Notes: generated by a model from the letters alone, not told the origin. Shown: positions 35,368 through 45,319, numbered from the stretch's first letter. The stretch: DNA of 64,000 nucleotides from Pokkaliibacter sp. MBI-7 (GCF_029846635.1 NZ_JARVTG010000001.1:3669501-3733500); one strand, 5' to 3'. Made by a program: numbers and translations.

Positions 35368-36852
35368 ATGAACAAAGAAATTCTGAACGTGGTGGAAGCT
35401 CTATCCAACGAGAAGGATGTTTCCAAGGAAGTGATCTTCGAAGCCATTGAGATCGCCTTGGCAACTGCTACCAAAAAGCGTTTTGAAGAAGAAGTGGATA
35501 TTCGTGTCGCGATCAATCGGAAGACCGGTGATTACGACACGTTTCGTCGTTGGTTGGTAGTATCCAATGACGCTGTTCCTGCGTTGGGTACGGAACTGAC
35601 CATGGAAGAAGCAATGGAGATTGATACTGCGCTTCAACCAGACGACACCTACGAGGAGCAGATCGAGTCCATTGCTTTTGGCCGAATTGCTGCACAAACA
35701 GCTCGTCAGGTCATTATCCAGAAGGTACGAGAAGCTGAGCGCGCCAAGGTTGTCAATGCATATCGAGATCGCCTAGGTGAGTTGATCACCGCTACGGTCA
35801 AGAAAGTTACTCGGGACAACATCATTGTTGATCTTGGAAACAATGCTGAGGCCGTGCTGCCCCGTGATCAGTTGATTCCTCGCGAAGCGTACCGTACTGG
35901 TGAGCGCGTGCGGGCCCTGCTGAAGGAAGTGCGAGCTGAAGGCCGTGGTCCTCAGTTGATTTTGAGTCGGACTTGCCCGGAAATGCTGATCGAGCTGTTC
36001 CGCATTGAAGTTCCGGAAATTGCCGAAGAGGTGATTGAGATCCGGGGCGCTGCACGAGATCCCGGTTCGCGCGCGAAGATTGCGGTTAAAACTAATGATG
36101 GTCGCATTGATCCTGTCGGCGCCTGTGTTGGTATGCGTGGAGCGCGTGTTCAGGCGGTATCAAACGAGCTTAAAGGCGAACGTATCGATATCGTACTGTG
36201 GGATGATAATTCTGCTCAATACGTGATCAATGCAATGGCTCCAGCAGATGTTGCATCGATCATTGTGGATGAAGACTCGCACATGATGGATGTGGCCGTA
36301 GCCGCAGACCATCTTGCCCAGGCAATTGGGCGTAGTGGACAAAATGTTCGTCTGGCCAGTGAGCTTACTGGTTGGGAATTGAACGTAATGAGTGAAGAAG
36401 ATGCGGCGACCAAGCAGCAGGAGGAAACCGGTGAATTGGTTACCCTGTTCATGGATCGTCTGGATATCGATGAGGATTTTGCTTCCTTGCTGGTAGAACA
36501 AGGCTTTACCTCTCTGGAGGAAATTGCCTATGTGCCTAAGGAAGAGCTCATGGACATCGAAGATCTTGATGAAGACCTGGTTGAAGAGCTGCGTAGTCGA
36601 GCCAAGGATGTGCTGCTGAATCTCGCCATAGCCTCCGAAGAGAAGCTGGACAGTACTCCGGCTGACGATTTGTTGAATATGGAAGGTATGGATAAACATC
36701 TTGCTTTTGTTCTTGCGAGCAAAGGTGTTGTCACCATGGAGGACTTGGCCGAGCAGTCCATCGACGATCTGATGGAAGTTGACGGCATGTCCGAAGAACG
36801 GGCGGCCGAATTGATTATGACCGCGCGTGCTCCTTGGTTTGCTCAAGAGTAA
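35368..36852 (+). CDS. nusA: Transcription termination/antitermination factor NusA
   Basis: 494 residues, as in E. coli (495). N-terminal RNAP-binding domain (1-125), S1 domain (about 135-200), KH1/KH2 (about 230-345, with GACVGMRGARVQ and AIGRSGQNVRLAS), and two C-terminal acidic repeats (about 365-490) as in enterobacteria. ATG at 35368 (MNKEILNVVEAL) fits the family; AAGGCGAGG upstream. Confidence 0.97.
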   Translation: MNKEILNVVEALSNEKDVSKEVIFEAIEIALATATKKRFEEEVDIRVAINRKTGDYDTFRRWLVVSNDAVPALGTELTMEEAMEIDTALQPDDTYEEQIESIAFGRIAAQTARQVIIQKVREAERAKVVNAYRDRLGELITATVKKVTRDNIIVDLGNNAEAVLPRDQLIPREAYRTGERVRALLKEVRAEGRGPQLILSRTCPEMLIELFRIEVPEIAEEVIEIRGAARDPGSRAKIAVKTNDGRIDPVGACVGMRGARVQAVSNELKGERIDIVLWDDNSAQYVINAMAPADVASIIVDEDSHMMDVAVAADHLAQAIGRSGQNVRLASELTGWELNVMSEEDAATKQQEETGELVTLFMDRLDIDEDFASLLVEQGFTSLEEIAYVPKEELMDIEDLDEDLVEELRSRAKDVLLNLAIASEEKLDSTPADDLLNMEGMDKHLAFVLASKGVVTMEDLAEQSIDDLMEVDGMSEERAAELIMTARAPWFAQE

Positions 36853-36876
36853 GAACGCAGCGGATAGAGGAGACCC

Positions 36877-39417
36877 ATGATGGCAGAAGTTACAGTTCAG
36901 CAACTGGCCGAAGTGGTTGGAGTTCCTGTTGAGCGTTTGTTGAACCAAATGCAGGAAGCGGGGCTTGAACACACCCGGTCCAATGACGTCGTTTCCGAGA
37001 AGGAACGCATGACGTTGCTGACCTTTCTGAAGCGCAGCCACGGCGGTGATGAGGACGAAGGTGAAGCTTCGCCCAAGAAAATCACACTGAAGCGTAAGAC
37101 TACGAGTCAGCTTAAAGTCAGCAATTCATCTGGCAAGAAGAAGACAGTTAATATCGAGGTACGCCGTAAGCGTACCTATGTGAAGCGTGACGAGCAGGAA
37201 GCTCAGGCCAAGGCTGAAGAGCAGGCACGTCAGGAAGAAGAGGCTGCTGCCGCGCGTAAGCAGGCCGATGAAGTGGCTCGCAAAGCTACTGAAACGGCTG
37301 TGCCCAAGGCTGCTGCAGAACAGGCGCGCAGAAATGATGCACCCAAGCGCAGCAATGATGGAGTGAAAGCTCCTCAGGTGGCTTCCATCGCTGATGTTCA
37401 GGCTGCCGAAGTGAGTGAGTCTGAGAAAAAGCGTAAGGCGAGTAAAGACAAGCCTGGCAAGGTTGTTAAGACTAAAGAGCGCAGTGACGAAGAAGAGCGT
37501 GGCCGAGCTAAAGGCAAAGTGGCTGTTCGTCGCCCAGCTGGCGCTTCTGATGACGATTTCGACGGTGCTCGCCGTAAAGCAGGTCCACGCAAGCCCAAGA
37601 AAGGTAAGCTTGGTCAGAATGCTCATGGCTTCGAGAAGCCGACTGCACCGATTGTGCGTGATGTTCTGATTCCTGAAACTATTACAGTTGCAGAACTGGC
37701 TGAGCGTATGGCGGTCAAGGCTGCAGAAGTTATCAAGATCATGTTCAAGATGGGAGCTATGGCTACCATCAACCAGGTACTTGATCAGGATACTGCTGCC
37801 ATTGTTGTTGAGGAAATGGGCCACAAGGTCAAACTGCTCAATGAGAATGCGCTGGAAGACGATCTGGCAAGTGCGGCCAGTGCTGATGTTGAAGAGGGGA
37901 CTGAAGAGCCACGTGCACCGGTTGTTACCGTTATGGGGCACGTTGACCACGGTAAAACCTCACTGCTTGACTATATTCGCCGTACGCGGGTTGCCGCAGG
38001 TGAGTCAGGTGGCATTACGCAGCATATCGGTGCCTACCATGTAGAAACCGAAAAAGGCATGGTCACTTTCCTGGATACCCCCGGTCACGCGGCGTTTACT
38101 GCAATGCGTGCTCGCGGTGCGAAAGTAACTGATATCGTAATTCTGGTTGTGGCTGCTGATGACGGTGTCATGCCGCAAACAGAAGAGGCTATCCAACACG
38201 CCAAAGCGGCAGAAGTTCCTATTGTTGTTGCGATCAACAAGATCGACAAGGAAGCGGCAGATCCGGACCGTGTTACCAGTGAATTGGCTTCGCGTGGCGT
38301 CATTCCCACAAGTTGGGGTGGTGATACCGAGTTTGTTCATGTCTCGGCCAAGTCGGGTCAGGGTATTGATGACCTGCTGGATACGGTGTTGCTGGTTGCT
38401 GAGATTATGGAGCTGAAAGCAGTTCCTGCGATCTCCGGCCGCGGTACAGTTGTTGAGTCACGTCTGGACAAAGGTCGCGGTACTGTCGCAACCCTGCTGG
38501 TTCAAAATGGTACCCTGCGTAAAGGTGATATCGTTCTGGCTGGTATGTATTACGGTCGCGTCAGGGCTATGCTTGACGAAAACGGTCAGCAGATTGATGA
38601 AGCGGGTCCTTCCATTCCAGTGGAAATTCTGGGGCTGGATGGGGCACCTGACGCTGGGGATGAGTTCTCGGTGGTTGCTTCTGAGAAGAAAGCACGTGAA
38701 GTTGCATTGTTCCGTCAAGGCAAGTTCCGTGATGTGAAGCTGGCCCGTCAGCAGGCTGCTAAGCTCGATAATCTGTTTGAGAACATGGGCTCCGACAAGG
38801 TTGCTAACCTCAATATCGTTCTGAAGACCGATGTTCGTGGTTCTCTTGAGGCGCTCAGTGGGGCTTTGACTGATCTATCTAACGATGAAGTTAAGGTCAC
38901 CATTGTATCCAGCGGTGTAGGTGGTATCTCTGAATCTGATGCTAACCTGGCACTGGCGTCCAGCGCCGTAGTGTTTGGCTTCAATGTCCGTGCGGATGCG
39001 GGTGCCAAAACCATCGTTGAGCGTGAAGGCATCGACATGCGTTACTACAGCGTTATCTACGACATCATTGATGATGTGAAGAAAGCGTTGTCCGGTATGC
39101 TGGCTCCTGAGTTCCATGAGCAGATCCTTGGTACTGCCGAGGTTCGTGATGTGTTCCGTTCACCGAAGTTTGGTCTGGTGGCTGGTTGTATGGTCATTGA
39201 TGGTGTGGTTCAGCGTGGTAAGAAGCTGCGTGTACTGCGCGACAACGTGGTTATCTTTGAAGGTGGTGAGCTTGATTCACTGCGTCGTTTCAAGGACAAC
39301 GTCAACGACGTTCGCCAGGGCATGGAGTGTGGTATCGGCGTGAAGAACTACAACGATGTCCGCGTTGGTGACCAGATCGAAGTCTTCGATGTGATTACCG
39401 TAGAGCGTAGTCTCTAA
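36877..39417 (+). CDS. infB: Translation initiation factor IF-2
   Basis: 846 residues. N-terminal IF2N domain (1-50), a long charged Lys/Glu/Arg/Ala-rich linker (about 90-255), a second IF2N-like domain (about 265-325), G domain with GHVDHGKTSLLD and NKIDKE, then C-terminal domains that bind fMet-tRNA. GAGGAG lies 4 bp before the first ATG and 7 bp before the second (36880); either may be used. Internal starts as in E. coli infB are possible but not shown. Confidence 0.97.
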   Translation: MMAEVTVQQLAEVVGVPVERLLNQMQEAGLEHTRSNDVVSEKERMTLLTFLKRSHGGDEDEGEASPKKITLKRKTTSQLKVSNSSGKKKTVNIEVRRKRTYVKRDEQEAQAKAEEQARQEEEAAAARKQADEVARKATETAVPKAAAEQARRNDAPKRSNDGVKAPQVASIADVQAAEVSESEKKRKASKDKPGKVVKTKERSDEEERGRAKGKVAVRRPAGASDDDFDGARRKAGPRKPKKGKLGQNAHGFEKPTAPIVRDVLIPETITVAELAERMAVKAAEVIKIMFKMGAMATINQVLDQDTAAIVVEEMGHKVKLLNENALEDDLASAASADVEEGTEEPRAPVVTVMGHVDHGKTSLLDYIRRTRVAAGESGGITQHIGAYHVETEKGMVTFLDTPGHAAFTAMRARGAKVTDIVILVVAADDGVMPQTEEAIQHAKAAEVPIVVAINKIDKEAADPDRVTSELASRGVIPTSWGGDTEFVHVSAKSGQGIDDLLDTVLLVAEIMELKAVPAISGRGTVVESRLDKGRGTVATLLVQNGTLRKGDIVLAGMYYGRVRAMLDENGQQIDEAGPSIPVEILGLDGAPDAGDEFSVVASEKKAREVALFRQGKFRDVKLARQQAAKLDNLFENMGSDKVANLNIVLKTDVRGSLEALSGALTDLSNDEVKVTIVSSGVGGISESDANLALASSAVVFGFNVRADAGAKTIVEREGIDMRYYSVIYDIIDDVKKALSGMLAPEFHEQILGTAEVRDVFRSPKFGLVAGCMVIDGVVQRGKKLRVLRDNVVIFEGGELDSLRRFKDNVNDVRQGMECGIGVKNYNDVRVGDQIEVFDVITVERSL

Positions 39418-39429
39418 AGAGAGAACTGG

Positions 39430-39846
39430 ATGCCGAAAGAGTTCAGTCGGACCCAGCGCGTTGCCGACCAGATCCAAAAGGATCTGGCTGGCATCGTCCA
39501 GCTGGAAATGAAGGATCCCCGTCTGGGGATCATCACCATCAGTGACGTCCGGGTCTCCAAAGACCTGAACTATGCTGATGTGTATTTCACATTGCTGAGC
39601 ATGGAAGAAGGCGAAGAGGTTTATCGTCAGGGTGAGAAAATTCTCAACCAGGCTGCTGGATTTCTTCGCACTGAACTGGCCCGCGGTTTAAAAACCATGC
39701 GTGTCATCCCTGCTCTGCGTTTTCACTATGATCACACCCTTAATCGGGGGAATCAGATCAGTGCCTTGATAACTCGTGCTGTGCGCGAAGACAAGGCGCG
39801 TCAGGATCCGACGCCTGACAGTCAGGCGGATAACGATACCGAATAA
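39430..39846 (+). CDS. rbfA: Ribosome-binding factor A
   Basis: A 138-residue KH-fold protein for 16S rRNA 5'-end maturation and cold growth. Seen are RTQRVADQIQKDLAGIVQ, DPRLGIITISDVRVSKDL and LRFHYDHTLNRG. The C-terminal tail after about residue 115 is acidic and polar. Twelve bp after infB, ten before truB. Confidence 0.96.
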   Translation: MPKEFSRTQRVADQIQKDLAGIVQLEMKDPRLGIITISDVRVSKDLNYADVYFTLLSMEEGEEVYRQGEKILNQAAGFLRTELARGLKTMRVIPALRFHYDHTLNRGNQISALITRAVREDKARQDPTPDSQADNDTE

Positions 39847-39856
39847 GTGTTCGTTG

Positions 39857-40792
39857 ATGAGTCAGAAAAAGTCTTCCAATTACTGGCGGGAGGTCAGTGG
39901 TATCCTGGTGCTGGATAAGCCCCAGGGGTTGACCTCCAATTCCGCCCTGCAAAAAGTACGTCATCTGCTTCGAGCCGCGAAAGCGGGTCACACCGGTGCA
40001 CTTGACCCTCTGGCAACGGGGGTGCTGCCTCTGTGTTTTGGTGAGGCTACTAAGTTTTCCCAGTTATTGCTCGATGCCGATAAGGGGTACGTGACTGTGG
40101 CTCGGCTTGGTACTACCACCGACACAGCTGATGCTGAAGGGCAGGTATTGCTTCAGCGTCCCCTCCCTGCTTTGACGGCTGAGCTGATTGAGTCGGTTTT
40201 GTGCCGTTTTCGTGGTGAGATTGAACAACTGCCGCCCCTTTACTCTGCTCTTAAAGTAGACGGCCAGCCTCTCTATAAGTTGGCTCGGGAAGGGAAGAGT
40301 GTCGACATGGAGACAAAACGTCGCCAGGTTACTATCTCTTCTTTACGCTTGCTTAACTGGTCAGAGTCTACGCTGGAGCTGGAAGTAAAGTGCAGTAAAG
40401 GGACCTATATTCGCTCTCTGGTAGCGGATATCGGCGAGGCGCTCGGCTGTGGTGCTCATGTTGAAGTATTGCGGCGTACTCTGGCAGGGCCGTTTACTCT
40501 GGCAAATGCGATGACTCTGGAGCAGTTGCAACAGACTGCGCAGCCAGACGAAATCGATAATCCTTTGCTGCATCATTTAATGCCGGCAGAGACTGCCGTA
40601 ATGCATTTGAATGCTGTAGAATTAGACCCTTTGCAGACTGAGAGGCTACGTCAGGGGCAGCGTATTGCACTGACTGGTGTGCAGGCTAATCCGCTCTTGC
40701 GTATCTACGCAAATACGGGTGAGTTTCTAGGTCTCGGTGAAGTTGTAGCATCGGGGATACTTCATCCGCGACGCTTGCTAAAAACCTCCTGA
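39857..40792 (+). CDS. truB: tRNA pseudouridine-55 synthase
   Basis: A 311-residue enzyme making the T-loop pseudouridine of tRNAs. The catalytic Asp is in GHTGALDPLATGVLP; KGTYIRSLVADIGEALG and a C-terminal PUA-like part follow. ATG at 39857 is chosen by homology (SGILVLDKPQGLTSN about 16 residues on); the upstream in-frame region overlaps rbfA. The ribosome binding site is weak, consistent with coupling to rbfA. Confidence 0.95.
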   Translation: MSQKKSSNYWREVSGILVLDKPQGLTSNSALQKVRHLLRAAKAGHTGALDPLATGVLPLCFGEATKFSQLLLDADKGYVTVARLGTTTDTADAEGQVLLQRPLPALTAELIESVLCRFRGEIEQLPPLYSALKVDGQPLYKLAREGKSVDMETKRRQVTISSLRLLNWSESTLELEVKCSKGTYIRSLVADIGEALGCGAHVEVLRRTLAGPFTLANAMTLEQLQQTAQPDEIDNPLLHHLMPAETAVMHLNAVELDPLQTERLRQGQRIALTGVQANPLLRIYANTGEFLGLGEVVASGILHPRRLLKTS

Positions 40793-40865
40793 GGGAGGGC
40801 GCGCCATCTGTAAATATGCACGGTTGGCGTCTGTTGATTGCATATTGATTATTGGAGTTATTGAA

Positions 40866-41135
40866 ATGGCTTTGACCGCTGAACATAAGGCTCAGATTCT
40901 GAAAGATTTCGCTCAGACTGAGAATGATACTGGCTCACCTGAAGTTCAGGTTGCTCTGCTGTCTGCTAACATTGACAGCCTGCAGTCTCACTTCAAGGCT
41001 AACGCCAAGGATCACCACTCTCGCCGTGGTCTGATCCGTATGGTTAACCAGCGCCGCAAGCTGCTGGACTACCTGAAGAACAAAGATGCTGAGCGTTATA
41101 CTCAGCTGATCGGTCGCTTGGGCCTGCGCCGCTAA
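40866..41135 (+). CDS. rpsO: 30S ribosomal protein S15
   Basis: 89 residues, as in E. coli. MALTAEHKAQILKDFAQTEN start and RRGLIRMVNQRRKLLDYLK rRNA-binding part. GGAG 6 bp before the ATG. S15 represses its own translation through a leader pseudoknot in E. coli; I did not resolve such a fold here. Followed by a hairpin and pnp. Confidence 0.97.
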   Translation: MALTAEHKAQILKDFAQTENDTGSPEVQVALLSANIDSLQSHFKANAKDHHSRRGLIRMVNQRRKLLDYLKNKDAERYTQLIGRLGLRR

Positions 41136-41143
41136 GCGATATG

Positions 41144-41169
41144 GAACGCCGCAGTCTACTGCGGCGTTC
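41144..41169 (+). terminator. Hairpin after rpsO
   Basis: A perfect 11-bp stem GAACGCCGCAG / CTGCGGCGTTC with a TCTA loop. The T-tract is weak (GTCATTT), so read-through to pnp or 3'-end stabilisation is likely. Confidence 0.65.
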
Positions 41170-41238
41170 GTCATTTAGCGGGGGCGGTTTGCTCCTGTGC
41201 TACATCCAAGACACAGTTGAATGGACGCTGACTTTCTG

Positions 41239-41288
41239 AGCCTGTACTGCTCTGGGTTTACACCCTTGAGTCCAGCGCAGTACTGGCT
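41239..41288 (+). promoter_or_regulatory. Long imperfect hairpin in the pnp leader, candidate RNase III site
   Basis: AGCC-GTACTGC-CTGG on the left pairs with CCAG-GCAGTAC-GGCT on the right, interrupted by two single mismatches, with an inner GGGT/ACCC. It lies 53 bp before the pnp start. In E. coli an RNase III-cut leader hairpin is the basis of PNPase autoregulation; the same use is inferred here. Confidence 0.6.
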
Positions 41289-41341
41289 TTACGGCTATAG
41301 CAGCATCCTCATCGGTGTCCGAATAAGGAAGATAAGAAGCT

Positions 41342-43438
41342 ATGTCGATGTTTAACGTCGTTACCAAGACTTTTCAGTACGGTGGCCAGGAAGTAGTTCT
41401 GGAAACCGGTCGTGTTGCCCGCCAGTCTTCTGGTGCGGTAATGGTCACTATGGGCGACTCGCAGGTACTTTGTACCGTAGTTGGTGCTCGCGAAGCCAAG
41501 CCCGGTCAGGATTTCTTCCCTCTGACTGTACACTATCAGGAGAAAACCTACGCTGCAGGTAAGATTCCTGGCGGTTTCTTCAAGCGTGAAGCGAAAGCCT
41601 CCGAAAAGGAAACATTGACCTCTCGCCTGATTGATCGTCCGATTCGTCCGCTGTTCCCCAAAGGCTTCAACAATGAAGTGCAGGTAATCTGTACTGTTGT
41701 TTCTGCAAGCAAGGAGCAGGATCCAGATATCGCCGCAATGCTGGGTGCATCCGCTGCCCTGACTATCTCCGGGATTCCTTTCCATGGTCCCATCGGCGCT
41801 GCTCGTGTAGGTTTTAGCGAAGACAGCGGCTATGTACTCAACCCCAGCTACCCACAGCTGGCAACCTCACTGTTAGACATGGTGGTTGCGGGTACCAACG
41901 AAGCGGTACTGATGGTTGAATCTGAAGCCAAAGAGCTGACCGAAGACGAAATGTTGGGAGCAGTTCTGTTTGGTCATATGGAAATGCAGGTGGCTATCAA
42001 GGCCATCAACGAGTTTGCCGCAGAAGTAGGCAAGTCTGCTTGGGATTGGCAACCAGAGCCAGTGAACTCTGAACTGAAGTCACGTCTGCAGTCACTGGTC
42101 GGTGATGAACTGGCTGCTGCCTACATTGTGAGTGACAAAACTGCCCGCCGTGAAGCGATTGATGCTCTGCGTAGCAAAGCACTGACTGAACTGACCGTCG
42201 GTGAGAATGCTGCAGATGCCAGTGAAGTCGCCGGATTGTTCAATAGCCTGGAAAAAGACATTGTTCGTGGTCGCATCATCCGTGGCGAAGCCCGTATCGA
42301 TGGTCGTGACAACAAGACTGTGCGTCCTATAAATGTGGACGTTGGTGTTCTTAAGCGCACCCACGGTTCTGCTCTTTTCACACGTGGCGAAACACAGTCT
42401 CTGGCAACCTGTACCTTGGGTACCATGCGTGATGCACAGGTTATCGATGCTTTGGAAGGTGAGCGTAAAGACCGTTTTATGCTGCATTACAACTTCCCAC
42501 CTTATTCTGTAGGCGAGTGTGGTCGCATGGGCCCACCCGGACGTCGTGAAATTGGCCACGGTCGTCTTGCTCGTCGTGGTGTGGAAGCGATGCTGCCCAG
42601 CGATGATGAATTCCCCTATTCCATTCGCATCGTTTCGGAAATTACCGAATCTAACGGCTCCAGCTCAATGGCATCAGTCTGTGCTGCCAGCCTGGCACTG
42701 ATGGATGCCGGCGTACCTGTCAAGAAGCCGGTCGCTGGTATCGCTATGGGTCTGGTAAAGGAAGAAAGCGGCTTTGCTGTTCTGACCGATATTCTGGGTG
42801 ATGAAGATCACTTGGGTGACATGGACTTCAAGGTGGCGGGTTCTGAAAGTGGTGTTACTGCTCTGCAGATGGACATCAAAATTCAGGGTATCACCGAAGA
42901 AATCATGGAAATTGCCTTGGAGCAGGCTCGTGATGCACGTCTGCACATTCTGCGTGAAATGGCCAAGGTTATTGGTTATGCACGTCCAGAAGTGTCGCCA
43001 AATGCACCTAGCATGCTGACCATGAAAATCGATTCCGATAAGATCCGTGATGTTATCGGTAAAGGTGGTGCGACTATTCGCTCTATCTGTGAGGAAACTG
43101 GCGCTTCTATCGATATCGAAGATGATGGTTCTGTACGTGTCTACGCAGAGAACAAGATCGCTGCCGATGCAGCCAAACAGCGTATTGAAGCCATCGTATG
43201 TGAGGCTGAGGTAGGCAAGGTTTATAAAGGCAAGGTTGTACGTCTGGCGGACTTCGGTGCATTTGTGAACATTCTTCCAGGTAAAGACGGTCTGGTTCAC
43301 ATTTCCCAGATCAGCCAGGAGCGTGTTAACAATGTCTCTGACTTTGTTAATGAAGGCGATGAAGTGCTGGTGCGCGTTCTGGATGTCGATCAGCGTGGCC
43401 GTATCAAACTGACCATGAAGGATGTGACTGCTGAGTAA
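41342..43438 (+). CDS. pnp: Polyribonucleotide nucleotidyltransferase (PNPase)
   Basis: A 698-residue 3'-5' phosphorolytic exoribonuclease of the degradosome. Two RNase PH domains (about 1-215 and 300-540, with GECGRMGPPGRREIGHG), a KH domain (KIRDVIGKGGATIRSI) and a C-terminal S1 domain (GKVVRLADFGAFVNILPG). ATG at 41342; ATG at 41348 is an alternative. Confidence 0.97.
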   Translation: MSMFNVVTKTFQYGGQEVVLETGRVARQSSGAVMVTMGDSQVLCTVVGAREAKPGQDFFPLTVHYQEKTYAAGKIPGGFFKREAKASEKETLTSRLIDRPIRPLFPKGFNNEVQVICTVVSASKEQDPDIAAMLGASAALTISGIPFHGPIGAARVGFSEDSGYVLNPSYPQLATSLLDMVVAGTNEAVLMVESEAKELTEDEMLGAVLFGHMEMQVAIKAINEFAAEVGKSAWDWQPEPVNSELKSRLQSLVGDELAAAYIVSDKTARREAIDALRSKALTELTVGENAADASEVAGLFNSLEKDIVRGRIIRGEARIDGRDNKTVRPINVDVGVLKRTHGSALFTRGETQSLATCTLGTMRDAQVIDALEGERKDRFMLHYNFPPYSVGECGRMGPPGRREIGHGRLARRGVEAMLPSDDEFPYSIRIVSEITESNGSSSMASVCAASLALMDAGVPVKKPVAGIAMGLVKEESGFAVLTDILGDEDHLGDMDFKVAGSESGVTALQMDIKIQGITEEIMEIALEQARDARLHILREMAKVIGYARPEVSPNAPSMLTMKIDSDKIRDVIGKGGATIRSICEETGASIDIEDDGSVRVYAENKIAADAAKQRIEAIVCEAEVGKVYKGKVVRLADFGAFVNILPGKDGLVHISQISQERVNNVSDFVNEGDEVLVRVLDVDQRGRIKLTMKDVTAE

Positions 43439-43473
43439 TCGGCTGTTATCCTGAATCACATTCTGAAACATTA

Positions 43474-43500
43474 AAAAGGGACCTTGGGGTCCCTTTTCTG
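43474..43500 (+). terminator. Terminator after pnp
   Basis: AAAAGGGACC / GGTCCCTTTT, loop TTGG, 10-bp perfect stem, T-rich end. 35 bp past the stop. Confidence 0.88.
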
Positions 43501-43585
43501 TTTTAAGCTGGCTCTGTTTTGCAGGGTAACAGTGGGATGGGGTTTGACTGTTATTGGCATGGATAATGGACGGGAAGAGCCGAAA

Positions 43586-44044
43586 ATGAAACGAATCGTG
43601 TTGTTTGCAACGTTATTAAGTGTGGTGGCTGGGGCCGTTTGGGCTGCAGATGATCTGAGTGGCATGTCGCCCGAGCAGGTGGTTAGTTACCGGCAGGATG
43701 CCTTTCATGAGTTTAAAGAAAATAGCGGCATGCTCCGGTCAATGCTGAAGGACAAGAGCAAGTGGGACCAGGCTGCTGCTCAAGGCTATGTTTCGGCTCT
43801 GGAGCAGGCCAGTGACAGAGCTTTTGCTGCATTCCTGCCGGGAACCGCCGTGGGTGAAAGCGAGGCTTTATCGAGAGTCTGGGAAGAGCCCGAGTTATTT
43901 AAGCAGGCGCAGGGTAACTTCAAAGAGGCCCTGGCAAATGTGAAAATGGCAGTCGATAAAAATGACCCGGATTTGGCAGCCAAGGATGTTGCTGGGCTGG
44001 GTAGAGCATGTAAAGGCTGCCATGACGGCTTCCGCCAGCCCTAG
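43586..44044 (+). CDS. Cytochrome c' -like periplasmic protein
   Basis: A 152-residue protein with a signal peptide (MKRIVLFATLLSVVAGAVWA). The mature part is a predicted four-helix bundle with a single C-terminal heme site CKGCH (residues 142-146), the layout of cytochrome c'. Such proteins bind NO or CO and may protect against nitrosative stress; the electron partner is unknown. ATG at 43586 is chosen since it starts the signal peptide and GGGAAGAG lies upstream. Monocistronic between terminators. Confidence 0.85.
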   Translation: MKRIVLFATLLSVVAGAVWAADDLSGMSPEQVVSYRQDAFHEFKENSGMLRSMLKDKSKWDQAAAQGYVSALEQASDRAFAAFLPGTAVGESEALSRVWEEPELFKQAQGNFKEALANVKMAVDKNDPDLAAKDVAGLGRACKGCHDGFRQP

Positions 44045-44081
44045 CAGGGATTCGTCAGTTCGCTTTTATAGTATCTAGTGA

Positions 44082-44110
44082 AGAAAAAGCCACGCTAAGT
44101 GGCTTTTTCT
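44082..44110. terminator. Bidirectional terminator
   Basis: A 12-bp perfect stem AGAAAAAGCCAC / GTGGCTTTTTCT with a 5-base loop, between the cytochrome gene and the convergent thiolase. Confidence 0.88.
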
Positions 44111-44140
44111 ATTCATGGCGCTGGTTGAGAAAATTACAGA

Positions 44141-45319
44141 TTAACGCTCAATGGCAAGAGCGACTCCCATGCCACCACCGATACACAAGGTCGCCAAGCC
44201 TTTGTTGGCATCACGCTTGATCATCTCGTGCAGCAGGCTAACCAGAATACGGCAACCTGACGCACCAATGGGATGGCCCAGTGCAATTGCGCCGCCGTTG
44301 ACGTTGACCTTGCTGATATCCCAGCCCAGGTCTTTGTTAACCGACATTGCCTGGGCAGCGAACGCCTCGTTGGCTTCTATCAGGTCCAGCTCGTTGATAT
44401 CCCAGCCTGCCTTCTCCAGGCACTTGCGAGTCGCGTCAATTGGCCCGGTACCCATGATTTCGGGTGCTACACCAGCGCTTGAGTACGCCTTGATGGTGGC
44501 CAGAACAGGAAGTCCCAGTGCTTTGGCTTTTTCTGCACTGGCCAGGATAACTGCAGCCGCACCATCATTCAGGGAGGAGGCATTGCCTGCTGTCACGCTG
44601 CCGTCGGGTTTGAAGGCTGGCCGAAGTTTCGCCAGTGATTCAGCTGTAGTGCCTGGGCGGGGCTGTTCATCTTTATCGATGACAATAGGGTCGCCTTTAC
44701 GCTGAGGGATGCTGACAGGAATGATCTCGTCCGCAAAGCGATTTGCAGCCATGGCTTCACCTGCTTTGCGCTGTGACTCAGCAGCAAAGGCATCTTGCTC
44801 TTCTCGGCTGAAGCCATACTTGCTGACGATATTTTCCGCCGTAATGCCCATGTGATAGTTGTTGAATGCATCCCAAAGGCCATCAGTGATCATGGAGTCA
44901 ATCATCTTCCAGTCACCCATACGCTGTCCATCACGTGATTTCGGCAGCACATGGGGGGCCTGGCTCATGCTTTCCTGGCCACCTGCGATGATGATGTCTG
45001 CATCACCACAGCGAATCGCTTGTGTGGCCAGGTGGATGGCTTTAAGTCCTGAGCCACAAACCTTGTTGATGGTCATACCGGGGACGGTGTCAGGTAGACC
45101 TGCTTTGATGACGCTTTGACGGGCAGGATTCTGACCGCAACCGGCAGTGAGTACCTGACCCAGAATGACCTCGTTGACCTGTGCAGGATCAAGATCCACT
45201 TGCTGCAGCAAGGTTTTGATTACTGTTGCACCCAGCTCCGCTGCTGTCATAGCTGCAAGGCCACCACCAAAACTTCCAACTGCTGTTCTGCCTGCTGCGA
45301 CGATCACTACATCACGCAT
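44141..45319 (-). CDS. Acetyl-CoA C-acetyltransferase (thiolase)
   Basis: A 392-residue biosynthetic-type thiolase condensing two acetyl-CoA to acetoacetyl-CoA, or the reverse. Active-site Cys88 in NKVCGSGLKAIHLA, His in GHPIGASG and the second Cys in LCIGGGMG. No phaB, phaC or beta-oxidation partner is next to it, so polyhydroxybutyrate, ketone or other use cannot be decided (phaA and atoB are both possible names). AGGGAG precedes the ATG. Confidence 0.93.
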   Translation of the reverse strand: MRDVVIVAAGRTAVGSFGGGLAAMTAAELGATVIKTLLQQVDLDPAQVNEVILGQVLTAGCGQNPARQSVIKAGLPDTVPGMTINKVCGSGLKAIHLATQAIRCGDADIIIAGGQESMSQAPHVLPKSRDGQRMGDWKMIDSMITDGLWDAFNNYHMGITAENIVSKYGFSREEQDAFAAESQRKAGEAMAANRFADEIIPVSIPQRKGDPIVIDKDEQPRPGTTAESLAKLRPAFKPDGSVTAGNASSLNDGAAAVILASAEKAKALGLPVLATIKAYSSAGVAPEIMGTGPIDATRKCLEKAGWDINELDLIEANEAFAAQAMSVNKDLGWDISKVNVNGGAIALGHPIGASGCRILVSLLHEMIKRDANKGLATLCIGGGMGVALAIER

